NCBI RefSeq assembly: GCF_002873455.1
Contig: NZ_MCUN01000007.1
Span: 234,653 to 298,652 of the forward strand
DNA from: Vibrio splendidus
GTDB lineage: Bacteria; Pseudomonadota; Gammaproteobacteria; Enterobacterales; Vibrionaceae
Direction of reading: 5' to 3'
DNA length: 64,000 nucleotides
Shown: piece by piece, positions 8,614 through 17,700 of the stretch
Layout of the letters: every line of letters begins with the position of its first letter
Numbering within the stretch: the stretch's first letter is position 1
Notes under the pieces: model-generated
What the model was told of the DNA's origin: nothing
What the model saw: only the letters and a program-made list of their open reading frames with translations
Databases searched by the model: none
Position numbers and translations under genes: made by a program

Positions 8614-10196
8614 ATAGACTCCTGTCGGCTGTATGTTGAAAATGGGCTGGGCGGCTTAGTAGAAAAACCAGATCTTGATGAATCACTGAGCCATTGGCTC
8701 CATCTTGGTGGAAGCTCTAGCTGTGCGAGTTGCTTTAAGTATTCATGTCTAAGGTTTTCTTCTATATGAGCTTTATGGACTGCATATATATAGTCAAGTT
8801 TCGCCGCAATTGAATATGGGTAATTGTGAATGTAGTCCTTTAATTCTTGAATGGAACCAGAGTTTTCTATATTTACACAAGTAGAAGGGTCGACATCTTT
8901 TGATTCAAGTTGATGGTCTATTGTCTCCCCTCGAGTTTTTAAGCACTCTGCAACTAAGTGGTACAGGGAGTATTCGCCAAAATGAGACAACAGAGGCAAC
9001 AATTGAAACAGTAAGTAAGTTGGTTGGTTGTAAAAGTTATTTGCTAATAGTGTCGAGGCTCGAATCACTTTCTTATGAGCAACTTGAGGGCTGTTCTCAA
9101 TGAGTAAAATATTACTTTGAAATAGGGCAAGGCTGGCCAAAACTTGTTGCTGTTGTTTTACCGGAAGTTTGAGGTTTACTAGCTCTGTGAATTGATTAGC
9201 GTGTTCCAGCAGAATTCGTTTGTACTTTAATTGTGTCTCACGCTGGTATGTCGCCTTTAGTGAACTGAAGTGAGCGCCAATGGAATGAATAACATCAATG
9301 TCGGTAGACGATATATGTGTCGCGTACATCTCTCCGAGTTTGATCAGCATAAGGGTGTTATCGGCATTTTCCGCTAAATCGATAGCTCTTATCGCACGGT
9401 GACTGATGCTAGGTGTCATTTCAAACGCTCTGATGGCCAGTTTAAGTGCAGGCAGTAACATATTATGTTTTTCATAAATGCAGCTTAAGCAATCAATGAC
9501 GCTCAATGAGAGTGGCTGCGCAATCAGAAAGTTGTGAAGCTTATCGATTGCTAAATTTGGTTGACCTAAGCTGTCGAGAATAAGAGCTTCAGCAACCAAT
9601 TTTGTTGGGTGCATGTTGGTTTTAGAGTTGTTGATTACGCTTGAGAGTAATTGCCATTTCTTACCTGAAATTAAGTGTTCAATCAATGTTGCTTCGAACT
9701 GTACGCTAGTGCCATTGGGTGAGATCTCTAACGCTTGATTCAGTCTATCCTGACTGGTAATTGGATATAAATCATTAAGTTGAGTGAGCTTCTTCGATAC
9801 GGACACAGCACTTTGGATCTTTTTACCCAACATTTGAGTATGAATAGGTTTAGAAACGAAATGATGTGCTTCGCCGGAAAGAGCCGTCAATACCGTTTCT
9901 TGACGCATATCCCCAGAAACAAGAATGGTGGCAACAGTATGATCGATGAGTCTGTTTCGATACAGAATCCCCAAAAGCTCAAACCCAGTAAAGGATTGTT
10001 CAAGGTGGTAATCGATGAGGAGTACATGAAACGAGTGCGTCTCGACCGCTTTGATGGCTTGTCGATAATCGGATGCAACAAATATACATTCGCGCGCAAT
10101 ACCTAAGCTCGCCAACTGCTGTTTGATTAGTATCGTTGCACTTTTAGAGTCGTCGACAATTAAAACCCGTAGGTCTGGTGATAAGGTCAAATCCAT
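8607..10196 (-). CDS. Response regulator with REC domain and TPR-like helical output
   Basis: The N-terminal REC domain covers about residues 8-130: LRVLIVDDSKSAT, phospho-Asp in HVLLIDYHLEQ, conserved Lys in HFVSKPI. The remaining ~390 residues are helix pairs resembling TPR repeats (e.g. ALILDSLGQPNLAIDKLHNFL). There is no DNA-binding or enzymatic domain, so output is probably by protein binding. I chose the ATG at 10196 (GAGG just upstream) over a TTG five codons earlier. It forms an operon with the HPt gene. What it regulates is unknown. Confidence 0.8.
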   Translation of the reverse strand: MDLTLSPDLRVLIVDDSKSATILIKQQLASLGIARECIFVASDYRQAIKAVETHSFHVLLIDYHLEQSFTGFELLGILYRNRLIDHTVATILVSGDMRQETVLTALSGEAHHFVSKPIHTQMLGKKIQSAVSVSKKLTQLNDLYPITSQDRLNQALEISPNGTSVQFEATLIEHLISGKKWQLLSSVINNSKTNMHPTKLVAEALILDSLGQPNLAIDKLHNFLIAQPLSLSVIDCLSCIYEKHNMLLPALKLAIRAFEMTPSISHRAIRAIDLAENADNTLMLIKLGEMYATHISSTDIDVIHSIGAHFSSLKATYQRETQLKYKRILLEHANQFTELVNLKLPVKQQQQVLASLALFQSNILLIENSPQVAHKKVIRASTLLANNFYNQPTYLLFQLLPLLSHFGEYSLYHLVAECLKTRGETIDHQLESKDVDPSTCVNIENSGSIQELKDYIHNYPYSIAAKLDYIYAVHKAHIEENLRHEYLKQLAQLELPPRWSQWLSDSSRSGFSTKPPSPFSTYSRQESIC

Positions 10197-10211
10197 TTTC
10201 CTCAATACCAA

Positions 10212-10557
10212 ATGTTATTCTTAATTTAGGTGTCAAGTTGCACATTGTCAAGATGGCATCTTCTTTAATGAGACAACTTTAAGTCATTGTTGTTATGTTA
10301 TTTATTTGCGTGATAAAGGTTCATTAAATTGAATTTTCTAGCGTACAAGACCTTTGGCTTGGCGATTACTTACATTAGATGTCTCGATGTTAGCGAAAAG
10401 AAGAATTAACCGTTCAGATGCATATGATTTACCGTACTTATGTGTTTAATTAAAATTATTTGTGGTGATCATGTTTTATCTGAATTGTGGGTAACTAACC
10501 TTAAAAGTATTCTTATAGATAAACGACGGTATATTATTCCGTTTATAAGGATGTTTC
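10212..10557. other. Divergent intergenic region, REC-TPR / chemoreceptor
   Basis: This AT-rich region must carry both divergent promoters. I see an imperfect inverted repeat (AAACGACGG ... CCGTTT, about 10520-10545) just before the chemoreceptor ribosome site, and no other recognisable element. Confidence 0.4.
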
Positions 10558-12171
10558 ATGTTTTCGCTTTCTATAAAAAATAAAGTTCTGGCTTTGTGCC
10601 TTTTCTCTTTTGCTGGTTTCAGTAGTATTTTATTTGTGGGCGAGGGGGCCTTAAGTAATAACAATGAACAAGTAAATCGAATAGATAAAGTTCTCTATCC
10701 AATCATGGACTCGTCGTCAATGAACAGAGTGTTAATCTCTCAATTGGCCGAACGATTTAATTTAGCAGTCACGTTAGGTGACGAAGAACTACTTCAAATG
10801 AATGCTGTTACCTACAAGGAGATAATAGCTAACTTTCAGATGCAGGTAGGTTTAGACCCATCAATAAAATATTCAATCATAGAACTTCAGAAAAATACCA
10901 CGACATATTTTGAACTAGCACATCGCATTGCTAAGGGCATGATCGATGGAGACCTTGCACTTACTGAGGTTGGTAAACTAGCCAAACAAAATAGCGATAT
11001 GCTTGAAGTGCTTACCAAAGATATAAATCAGTTCTCAGAAGCTCGAATCTCAGATTTTGAAAACTCAGTCACGGTACTGGAGCAAAATAACCTTCGTTCA
11101 AACAAAATAATGACAGTGCTAGGCATCACTGCGTTGATCGCACTGTGTTTGTTTGGATGGTTCGTTGTACATGCTATTCGTAAAGATTTGGCTAATATCA
11201 GTGACAAAATGAGAGACATTGCCGAAGGTGAAGGCGACTTAACGGTTCGACTTATACATGAAAAAAATGATGAACTTAAGCCTTTGGTCGATTCGTTCAA
11301 CTCTTTCGTTTCTCACTTGCAACGCAATGTAACTGAGACCATAGAAAACGTTGTAGAGTTGGACTCTATTTCGCGCTCGTTGGTCAGCACAAGCCAAAAT
11401 ACACGCAAACTATCAAAGAACCAAAATTTGGCAATTGAAGAAGTATCCGAATCTTTACAGCAGTTATTCAGCGCAGCTAAAGATATTGCCCTGAATGCCA
11501 ACGATGCCTCTTTATCTGCGACAAGTGCTAGTGAGCAAGCTTCTATGGGCGAGTCACAAGTTAAAAGTACGATTCTCGCAGTACAAGAGCTGACAACTGA
11601 TGTGCGCCAAGCATCTCAAGTTGTTGGGCAATTGGATACTAATACTCAAAGTGCAGGCTCGATCTTGGATTCAATTAGCGCCATTGCCGAACAAACCAAT
11701 TTACTTGCATTAAACGCAGCTATTGAGGCCGCAAGAGCGGGTGAACAGGGAAGAGGCTTTGCCGTTGTTGCCGATGAAGTTCGCACATTAGCCTCTAGAA
11801 CACAAAGTTCTACACAAGAGATCCAGTCAGTGCTTTCTCAACTCCAAGAGCAAGCAAAAATGGCTTCGAGAATCATATCTGAAAGTGCAATGAAAGCCGA
11901 AAATTGTGTTGAGCAATCTTTAGTCGCTGAAAAGTCTCTTATCCAAATCACTAATGATGTCATGGATATCAGTCAGCGTAATGACAGCATAGCATCGGCA
12001 ACTGAAGAGCAAGAGCAAACTTCGTCTCGAATCGAAACCTTTGTTACAGATATTCGTGATATGGCTGAAGGTACGACGGACAGTGTTCAGTTAGTTGACT
12101 CAGTTGCTCAGGATATTCAAAAAATCACACGAAATTTATCTGAATTAACGGGTCACTTTAAGACTCGTTAA
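10558..12171 (+). CDS. Methyl-accepting chemotaxis protein
   Basis: The 537-residue transducer has an inner-membrane helix at ~8-30, a ~140-residue periplasmic helical sensor (4HB-like, no Cache motif seen), a second helix at ~180-203 ([17 protein letters not shown]), HAMP ([15 protein letters not shown]) and a long coiled signalling domain. The hairpin tip is [20 protein letters not shown], which contacts CheA/CheW. There is no CheR-tethering pentapeptide at the C terminus. The ligand is unknown; the following porin and PstS-like genes point to a nutrient, possibly an anion, but that is inference. Confidence 0.93.
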   Translation: MFSLSIKNKVLALCLFSFAGFSSILFVGEGALSNNNEQVNRIDKVLYPIMDSSSMNRVLISQLAERFNLAVTLGDEELLQMNAVTYKEIIANFQMQVGLDPSIKYSIIELQKNTTTYFELAHRIAKGMIDGDLALTEVGKLAKQNSDMLEVLTKDINQFSEARISDFENSVTVLEQNNLRSNKIMTVLGITALIALCLFGWFVVHAIRKDLANISDKMRDIAEGEGDLTVRLIHEKNDELKPLVDSFNSFVSHLQRNVTETIENVVELDSISRSLVSTSQNTRKLSKNQNLAIEEVSESLQQLFSAAKDIALNANDASLSATSASEQASMGESQVKSTILAVQELTTDVRQASQVVGQLDTNTQSAGSILDSISAIAEQTNLLALNAAIEAARAGEQGRGFAVVADEVRTLASRTQSSTQEIQSVLSQLQEQAKMASRIISESAMKAENCVEQSLVAEKSLIQITNDVMDISQRNDSIASATEEQEQTSSRIETFVTDIRDMAEGTTDSVQLVDSVAQDIQKITRNLSELTGHFKTR

Positions 12172-12187
12172 CTTCACTCAATTCTTT

Positions 12188-12239
12188 CCGCTGTTTTCTA
12201 AGTGACGTTTTTCTTGATTTTCACCAAGAAGAACAGCGG
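12188..12239. other. Nested inverted repeat between chemoreceptor and porin
   Basis: The outer arms CCGCTGTT (12188-12195) and AACAGCGG (12232-12239) enclose inner arms TTCTTG (12211-12216) and CAAGAA (12225-12230). The element starts 17 bases after the chemoreceptor stop and 60 bases before the porin start. It may be a terminator or a structured porin leader; no clean T run follows on the plus strand. Confidence 0.6.
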
Positions 12240-12301
12240 TAGTTTGCCTCGAATTTGAGGCTAAAAATAATAAAAATGAAAACATAACTGTGGAGTTCGT
12301 T

Positions 12302-13441
12302 ATGAAAAAGACACTAATTGCTGCTTTGGTGAGTGTTGCTTGTGGTGCTAATGCCGCAAGTATGGAAGATATTAATATCAGTGGCTTTGGTTCGGTTGGA
12401 ATCGGTAAAGCTAACAATGATGTTAATTATGCGGGGTACACTAGCGAAAATCTGCAGTGGGAACAAGAGACGCTTGCTGGGCTTCAGTTTGACTTCAATG
12501 TGAATGAGAAAGCAAAGTTTGTAACGCAGATTGTTGCGAATAGTCGTTATGACTACGAACCAAAGATCGAGATGGCTTATGCGTCATACGACTTTGACAG
12601 TTTTACGGCTCGTGCTGGTAAGCTACGCCTACCGCTGTTTTTCTACTCAGATTACACGGATCTTGGTTACGCTTACCCGATGATTCGTCCTTCTCAAGAG
12701 TTGTACGAAAATATCGTTTTAAAAAGCTATACCGGTGCTGATCTATTGATCCCTGTAGAGTTTGAAAACTCAAGCCTATTGATTCAACCCGTTGTTGGTA
12801 TTGGCACCATTGACGAAGACGATTCTATTGTTGGTGAAGTTAAATTAGACAAATTGATGGGTGTAAGCGCGAACTGGAACGTCAACGATTTCACATTCCG
12901 TGGTTCTTACTTTGTTGCTGAATCAAATCCATCTTGTGATTTTAAGACCTCATCTGATCCTTACTGCAAAATGGCTGAGATGCTAGATAGCAAAGACGGG
13001 CAATTTATTTCACTTGGTGCGCAATACGACAACGGTGATTTAATCGCCAACATCGAAGGTGCGGATGTGCAGCTAGATGGTGAGTTCTATGACTATCAAT
13101 CTATTTCTGCTTTAGTTGGCTATAGAGTCAATGAGTTTACTCCTTATTTATCAATCAACTGGGTAGAAACGACTGACAATGAAGAGCGTACTAATATGAC
13201 AGGCGTTCAGTCTGCTCTTAGAGAGGCTTTAAACTACGAGCGTCTATCTTACTCTGTTGGTTCTCGTTGGGATTTTGCTAAAAATATGTCACTTAAAGTT
13301 GATGTTACTTACGTTGACTACAAAGGTACTAGCGGCGGCTTCCAAGAGAATATCGAAACAGTCGGTACATATTTCGCAACAGGCAATTTCTTTGAAGATG
13401 ACTCAATCTTGTATTCAGCTAAGCTAGACTTCGTATTCTAA
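12302..13441 (+). CDS. Outer-membrane porin-like beta-barrel protein
   Basis: I chose the ATG at 12302 (GGAG six bases upstream) over an in-frame GTG at 12290. The signal peptide (MKKTLIAALVSVACGANA) is followed by a Gly/aromatic-rich protein with alternating strands and a C-terminal Phe (DFVF), typical of outer-membrane barrels. The start SGFGSVGIGKA and the segment FTARAGKLRLPLFFYSDYTD resemble substrate-selective Gram-negative porins. The next gene begins 10 bases after its stop and encodes a PstS-like periplasmic protein, so the pair is probably co-transcribed and shares a substrate. The substrate itself is not evident. Confidence 0.8.
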   Translation: MKKTLIAALVSVACGANAASMEDINISGFGSVGIGKANNDVNYAGYTSENLQWEQETLAGLQFDFNVNEKAKFVTQIVANSRYDYEPKIEMAYASYDFDSFTARAGKLRLPLFFYSDYTDLGYAYPMIRPSQELYENIVLKSYTGADLLIPVEFENSSLLIQPVVGIGTIDEDDSIVGEVKLDKLMGVSANWNVNDFTFRGSYFVAESNPSCDFKTSSDPYCKMAEMLDSKDGQFISLGAQYDNGDLIANIEGADVQLDGEFYDYQSISALVGYRVNEFTPYLSINWVETTDNEERTNMTGVQSALREALNYERLSYSVGSRWDFAKNMSLKVDVTYVDYKGTSGGFQENIETVGTYFATGNFFEDDSILYSAKLDFVF

Positions 13442-13450
13442 GGTATCAGT

Positions 13451-13861
13451 ATGAAAAAATTAGTAACGCTTATGGCAGCAACGCTCATTTCGTTTAATGC
13501 TGCTGCAGGTATGGTTGTTATCGGCAATAATGCAGGTGTTGATGCATTAACCAATGCTGATGTGAAAAAATTATTCATGGGTAAATCAAACCAACTGGGT
13601 AATGGTAGCAAAGCACAAATTGTAGAGCTTGTTGATGGCGCTGCAGGTCGTATTGCTTTTCATGAAATAGCAACGGGTCGTTCTGAATCTCAACTACAAT
13701 CGGCTTGGGCTCGACTTGTGTTCACTGGTAAAGCTGAAGCGCCGATCCAAGTTGCTGATTACAGCGCTGTAATCAATCAAGTTGCTTCAAACGCTAATGC
13801 GATTGGGTATGTTGATGAAACTGCACTTACTGGCGATGTGAAAGTGTTGCTTAAGTACTAA
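13451..13861 (+). CDS. Small PstS-like periplasmic protein
   Basis: After a signal peptide (MKKLVTLMAATLISFNAAA), about 115 residues match one lobe of the PstS phosphate-binding fold: VVIGNNAGVDALTNADVKKLFMGKSNQLGNG, then a C-terminal AIGYVDETAL stretch typical of PstS-like proteins. It is less than half the length of true PstS (~270-320), so it may not trap phosphate alone. Neighbouring the porin and chemoreceptor, it could present a ligand to either. Transcription likely ends at the hairpin just downstream. Confidence 0.8.
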   Translation: MKKLVTLMAATLISFNAAAGMVVIGNNAGVDALTNADVKKLFMGKSNQLGNGSKAQIVELVDGAAGRIAFHEIATGRSESQLQSAWARLVFTGKAEAPIQVADYSAVINQVASNANAIGYVDETALTGDVKVLLKY

Positions 13862-13885
13862 TTTCTAGTTTACAACACAGCTCTA

Positions 13886-13922
13886 AAAGGCCCGATGACT
13901 TGATGGTTATCGGGCTTTCTTG
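13886..13922 (+). terminator. Terminator after the porin/PstS-like pair
   Basis: AAAGGCCCGATGAC and GTTATCGGGCTTT form a long stem with few mismatches and flanking T/A runs on both strands, so it may also stop the converging EmrB-type gene. Confidence 0.85.
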
Positions 13923-13967
13923 TTTCTATTTAGAGATATCTGAATGGTGAATTAGTTTACTTCTTTG

Positions 13968-15518
13968 TTAATCGCGCATGTTTAAAATCAATACTGCCGC
14001 TAGCGCCAAGAATGCCGTCATCATTAAGAACACATCGTTGTAAGCCATGATGGCAGCGTCACGTTGCATGGTGCCAAGTAAGCTTGCTTGCGCTTGTTGC
14101 ATCGCAGTTGCAGCATCACTCCCTGATTGAATGAAAAACGCTTGTTGATCTTTGAGTGTTTGCCAACCTAATTGACTAACAGAAGGCAGTGATTCCTTAA
14201 TATGAGCCAAATGCTCACGTGTTTTGTTGTCGAGTAGCGTAGCGATAATTGCGATGCTGAAAGCACCACCTAGGTTTCGCATTACGTTGGTTAAAGTTGA
14301 TGCGTCTGGCGTGTCCATTTTGCTGATGTTCTTCATGGCAACCAAAGACAGCGGAACCATAATAAATGGGCTGCCAATAGCGCGTAGAACCATAGACAAA
14401 ATCAGCTGCTGGCCACCAAAATCTATTGTCATGTGCGTATTCACGTAACAACTGAAACCAAACATCGCGAAACCAAAGGTTACTAAGTACTTGGGTTTAA
14501 TAATTTGCGTCAACTTGGGCACTATAGGGAATATCAATAGTTGTGGGAAACCCATCCACATCAGCACTTCACCAATTTCCATCGCGTTATATTGTTGAAT
14601 TTGAGTTAGGTACATTGGCAGCACATAGATAGATCCAAGTAATGCCATCCCTAAAATCAAATAGGCGATACAAGACATAGCAAACTGCCCATCCCGCAAT
14701 AGCCGTAGGTTAACCAGTGGCTTTTTGTGTTGGAGTTCGTTTATCACGAAGTAAACCAAACTGACCGCGGACACAATACTTAAGCCAATGATAAAACTCG
14801 AACTGAACCACTCTTCACGATTACCTTCCTCTAGAACCACTTCTAGACACCCCAAGCCTAGAGCCATGGTTGCGATTCCAAACCAGTCCGCTTTTCTTAA
14901 CGTACCAAGGTCGAGCTTTTCATCGTCCAAACCATATCGGATCATGGTGATCACGAGCAGAGCGGGCGGAATATTGATGTAGAAAATATAGTGCCACGAG
15001 AAGTTCTCAGTCAGCCAACCCCCAAAAGTAGGGCCGATAGACGGAGCAAATGTCGCGGTTACCCCAAACAATGCCATACCCACGGCGCGTTTGTTGACCG
15101 GCAATAACTGAATCACCAGCGAGAAAGCAAGCGGGATTAAAGCGCCACCACTGAAGCCTTGCATCGCTCGGAATACGATCATCGAGGTCATATTCCAAGA
15201 GAACGAACACAACAAAGATGAAATGGTGAAAATGGCCGTCGTCCACGTGATATAACGGCGTTTACCGAGCGCTTTAGAAAGCCAACCACTGAGTGGGATA
15301 GCAATCATCTCTGCGACTAGATAAGACGTAGAGATCCACGAACTTTCATCTAAGGTGGCAGACAGCGCGCCTTGAATATCTTTGAGAGACGAGTTGGTGA
15401 TCTGAATATCCAAGATCGCCATAAACGCGCCAATCAAACCGCCAAATAGGGCGATCCAATGGCGTCTAGAAACCACTCCATCATCAATAGTGTGGGTGGC
15501 AACACCAGCGTTACTCAT
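13968..15518 (-). CDS. EmrB/DHA2-type multidrug exporter
   Basis: This is a 516-residue MFS protein with about 14 membrane helices. Family motifs include GAFMAILDIQITNSSL in helix 1, WISTSYLVAEMIAIPLSGW and the motif C-like region GPTFGGWLTENFSWHYIFYIN. EmrB proteins export hydrophobic drugs by proton antiport through a trans-envelope complex with an EmrA adaptor and TolC. It starts three bases after the adaptor gene, confirming an operon. Regulation is probably by the divergent LysR protein. Confidence 0.92.
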   Translation of the reverse strand: MSNAGVATHTIDDGVVSRRHWIALFGGLIGAFMAILDIQITNSSLKDIQGALSATLDESSWISTSYLVAEMIAIPLSGWLSKALGKRRYITWTTAIFTISSLLCSFSWNMTSMIVFRAMQGFSGGALIPLAFSLVIQLLPVNKRAVGMALFGVTATFAPSIGPTFGGWLTENFSWHYIFYINIPPALLVITMIRYGLDDEKLDLGTLRKADWFGIATMALGLGCLEVVLEEGNREEWFSSSFIIGLSIVSAVSLVYFVINELQHKKPLVNLRLLRDGQFAMSCIAYLILGMALLGSIYVLPMYLTQIQQYNAMEIGEVLMWMGFPQLLIFPIVPKLTQIIKPKYLVTFGFAMFGFSCYVNTHMTIDFGGQQLILSMVLRAIGSPFIMVPLSLVAMKNISKMDTPDASTLTNVMRNLGGAFSIAIIATLLDNKTREHLAHIKESLPSVSQLGWQTLKDQQAFFIQSGSDAATAMQQAQASLLGTMQRDAAIMAYNDVFLMMTAFLALAAVLILNMRD

Positions 15519-15521
15519 GAT

Positions 15522-16586
15522 CTAGCCTCGTTTATCGATGGTCGCGACCACAGACAAACCAGGAAGCAGTCGACCTTTCAATTCTTGCTGATCTGGAATA
15601 GTAATTTTCACCGGTACACGTTGAACGATTTTAGTAAAGTTACCTGTCGCGTTTTCTGGTGGCAGTAGCGCAAACTTGGCGCCAGTTGCAGGAGAGAAGC
15701 TATCTACCACGCCTTCAAGTGGCTGACCCGGAAAGGCATCCAGTTCGACTTCTACGGTTTGGCCTTTGTGAATGCCGCTTAATTGAGTTTCTTTGAAGTT
15801 AGCTTCAATCCAGACTTGGTTGTTTGGTACCAAACTCATAAGTGGCGCGCCTGCTTGAATCAGCAAGCCTTCACGAACACTGCGCTTACCTATAACGCCA
15901 TCTGTTGGCGCGTATACTTTGGTGTAATCAAGGTTGAGCTGCGCCTGTTCTCTTTGTGCTTGAGCCTCGGTAACCGATGCCTTTGCTTGTTCGATTTCGC
16001 TCGCAATCACGATTAACTGATCATTACTTGCGACTAGATTCGCTTTCGCTTCTTCTAACTCTGCTTGGGTGACTTTTTGTTGTGCAACCATGCTGTCAAC
16101 TTCGTCTTGAGACGCGTAGTTACGCTTTAACAAGCTACGAGAACGCACGACTTGCTGATTTGCACGCTCATATTCAGCTTGTGCGGAATCAACACGACTT
16201 TCAGCTTGGTTTATTTGGCTACGTTGTAACGTTTGCTGAGCGACAAGATTGTGTACGCTTGATTGAACGACGCTTAAATGCGCATGAGCCTGAGCAAGTG
16301 CAGATTGGTAATCACGATCGTCGATTTGAACCAACAAATCACCTTGTTTAACCGATTGGTTATCACTCACGTAAGACTTAACAATATAACCCGACACCTT
16401 AGGGCTAATATTGGTGATGTCGCCTTGTAGGTAGGCGTTATCTGTAGACTCAAAGTACTGGCCATAGCCATACCAATATCCAGCGCCTGCTAACCCTAAT
16501 GACAACATGATCGCAGTAGCAATAAGCGGTGCTTTTTTACGTTTTTTTGTGCTTACTGGTCGCGAAGCGTTATTGTTCTCTGTCAT
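15522..16586 (-). CDS. EmrA/HlyD-type membrane-fusion protein of the efflux pump
   Basis: The 354-residue protein has a short cytoplasmic tail and one membrane helix (~20-42, AIMLSLGLAGAGYWYGYG). A barrel-sandwich half-motif (STDNAYLQGDITNISPKVSGYI) leads into a long Gln/Ala-rich coiled-coil hairpin (~90-210), and the second half-motif is YTKVYAPTDGVIGKRSVREG. It bridges the inner-membrane EmrB partner to TolC. It is the first gene of the two-gene operon; 130 bases separate it from the divergent LysR gene. Confidence 0.92.
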   Translation of the reverse strand: MTENNNASRPVSTKKRKKAPLIATAIMLSLGLAGAGYWYGYGQYFESTDNAYLQGDITNISPKVSGYIVKSYVSDNQSVKQGDLLVQIDDRDYQSALAQAHAHLSVVQSSVHNLVAQQTLQRSQINQAESRVDSAQAEYERANQQVVRSRSLLKRNYASQDEVDSMVAQQKVTQAELEEAKANLVASNDQLIVIASEIEQAKASVTEAQAQREQAQLNLDYTKVYAPTDGVIGKRSVREGLLIQAGAPLMSLVPNNQVWIEANFKETQLSGIHKGQTVEVELDAFPGQPLEGVVDSFSPATGAKFALLPPENATGNFTKIVQRVPVKITIPDQQELKGRLLPGLSVVATIDKRG

Positions 16587-16716
16587 TTTTCAATTCTCAG
16601 TTTTCTTTAATACTTATATGTAACCAATTGTAAATGATTCGCATTGATTGATAAGATAGGAAAAAATGGAAACACTGTTGCAAAAATCTAACTAATAGAG
16701 AATTTGGGAAGGCTGT

Positions 16717-17619
16717 ATGGACTTAAATGCTGTGGCTGTTTTTACACAAGTGGTTGATTGTGGGAGTTTTACGCAAGCGTCTGAAGCTCTTAACATGACT
16801 AAATCAACGGTTAGTCGAAAGCTGGCAGAGCTTGAGCAGCATTTAGGTGTTAGGTTGATCACGCGTTCGACTCGTAGTTTGGTGTTGACTCCGGAAGGTG
16901 AACGCTTTTATCAATCTAGCCTACAAATGCATGAGATCATGAATCAAGCTGAACTTGAAGTGTCGGCAAGCCAAGACCTGATCCGCGGCCCGTTAAAACT
17001 GGTGCTCCCGGTGGAGTTAGGCCATCAAGTACTCGCTAAATACATTCATAGCTTTCTGCTAGAACATCCAAATGTGACGATGAACTTAGAACTTACCAAT
17101 CGAGAAGTCGACATCATTGCTGAGGGTATTGATCTTTATGCGCAAATTGGTGAGTTGGTCGACTCAAGCTTGATTTCCCGTTATTTAACGACCTCTGAAC
17201 GTGTATTGGTCGCTAGCCCTAAGTATTTAGAGGAATACGGAGAAATAGAAACGCCAAAAGATCTTAAAACACCATTTCGAATGATTGAGGTTGTGAACAA
17301 AGCGGCACGAATGCCCAAATGGAAGTTGCAACTCGATGATGGAACGTCAGAATTAATTGAGCTTCCTAGTCAACTGAAAGTCAATACTATCACGGCATGT
17401 CTTACCGCGTGTGTTGATGGGTTAGGGCTTGCAGTATTACCTGAGTTCATTTGTAGAGAGCATTTCAAAACAGGTAAATTAGTACACTTATTGCCTGAAT
17501 ATGACATGCCCCAAGTCTCTGTAAGTTTGGTGTATGCCGACAGGCAATTGATGCCAAAGCGCAAGAAAGTCTTTATTGATTACCTGTTAACGGCCTTTCA
17601 AAATGAGAAGCATAGATAG
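16717..17619 (+). CDS. LysR-type regulator divergent from the efflux operon
   Basis: The N-terminal winged HTH (residues ~1-60: FTQVVDCGSFTQASEALNMTKSTVSRKLAELEQHLG) is followed by a LysR substrate-binding domain to ~295. Length (300) is typical of the CrgA/AaeR-like branch. The ATG is well placed at the start of the HTH. Divergent placement with a 130-bp spacer suggests it controls emrA/emrB-like transcription and itself. Its effector is unknown. Confidence 0.92.
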   Translation: MDLNAVAVFTQVVDCGSFTQASEALNMTKSTVSRKLAELEQHLGVRLITRSTRSLVLTPEGERFYQSSLQMHEIMNQAELEVSASQDLIRGPLKLVLPVELGHQVLAKYIHSFLLEHPNVTMNLELTNREVDIIAEGIDLYAQIGELVDSSLISRYLTTSERVLVASPKYLEEYGEIETPKDLKTPFRMIEVVNKAARMPKWKLQLDDGTSELIELPSQLKVNTITACLTACVDGLGLAVLPEFICREHFKTGKLVHLLPEYDMPQVSVSLVYADRQLMPKRKKVFIDYLLTAFQNEKHR

Positions 17620-17690
17620 CTTTCTATATAATCAATCTCAAAATATGATTCAGTTCTTTAGTATCGGAATAGAAAGCTAACGAACTGAAT
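17617..17690. other. Two interleaved inverted repeats between convergent genes
   Basis: Pair one is TAGCTTTCTAT (17617-17627, including the LysR stop) with ATAGAAAGCTA (17669-17679). Pair two is ATTCAGTTC (17648-17656) with GAACTGAAT (17682-17690). The arms interleave, so the RNA could switch between two stems or form a pseudoknot. Confidence 0.75.
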
Positions 17691-17700
17691 AAGAGGAGCG

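Noticed and set aside
16587..16716. Fur box (AATGATTCGCATT) before the efflux operon
   Set aside because: Only the core resembles Fur sites; the full 19-bp dyad is not present and the genes are not iron related.
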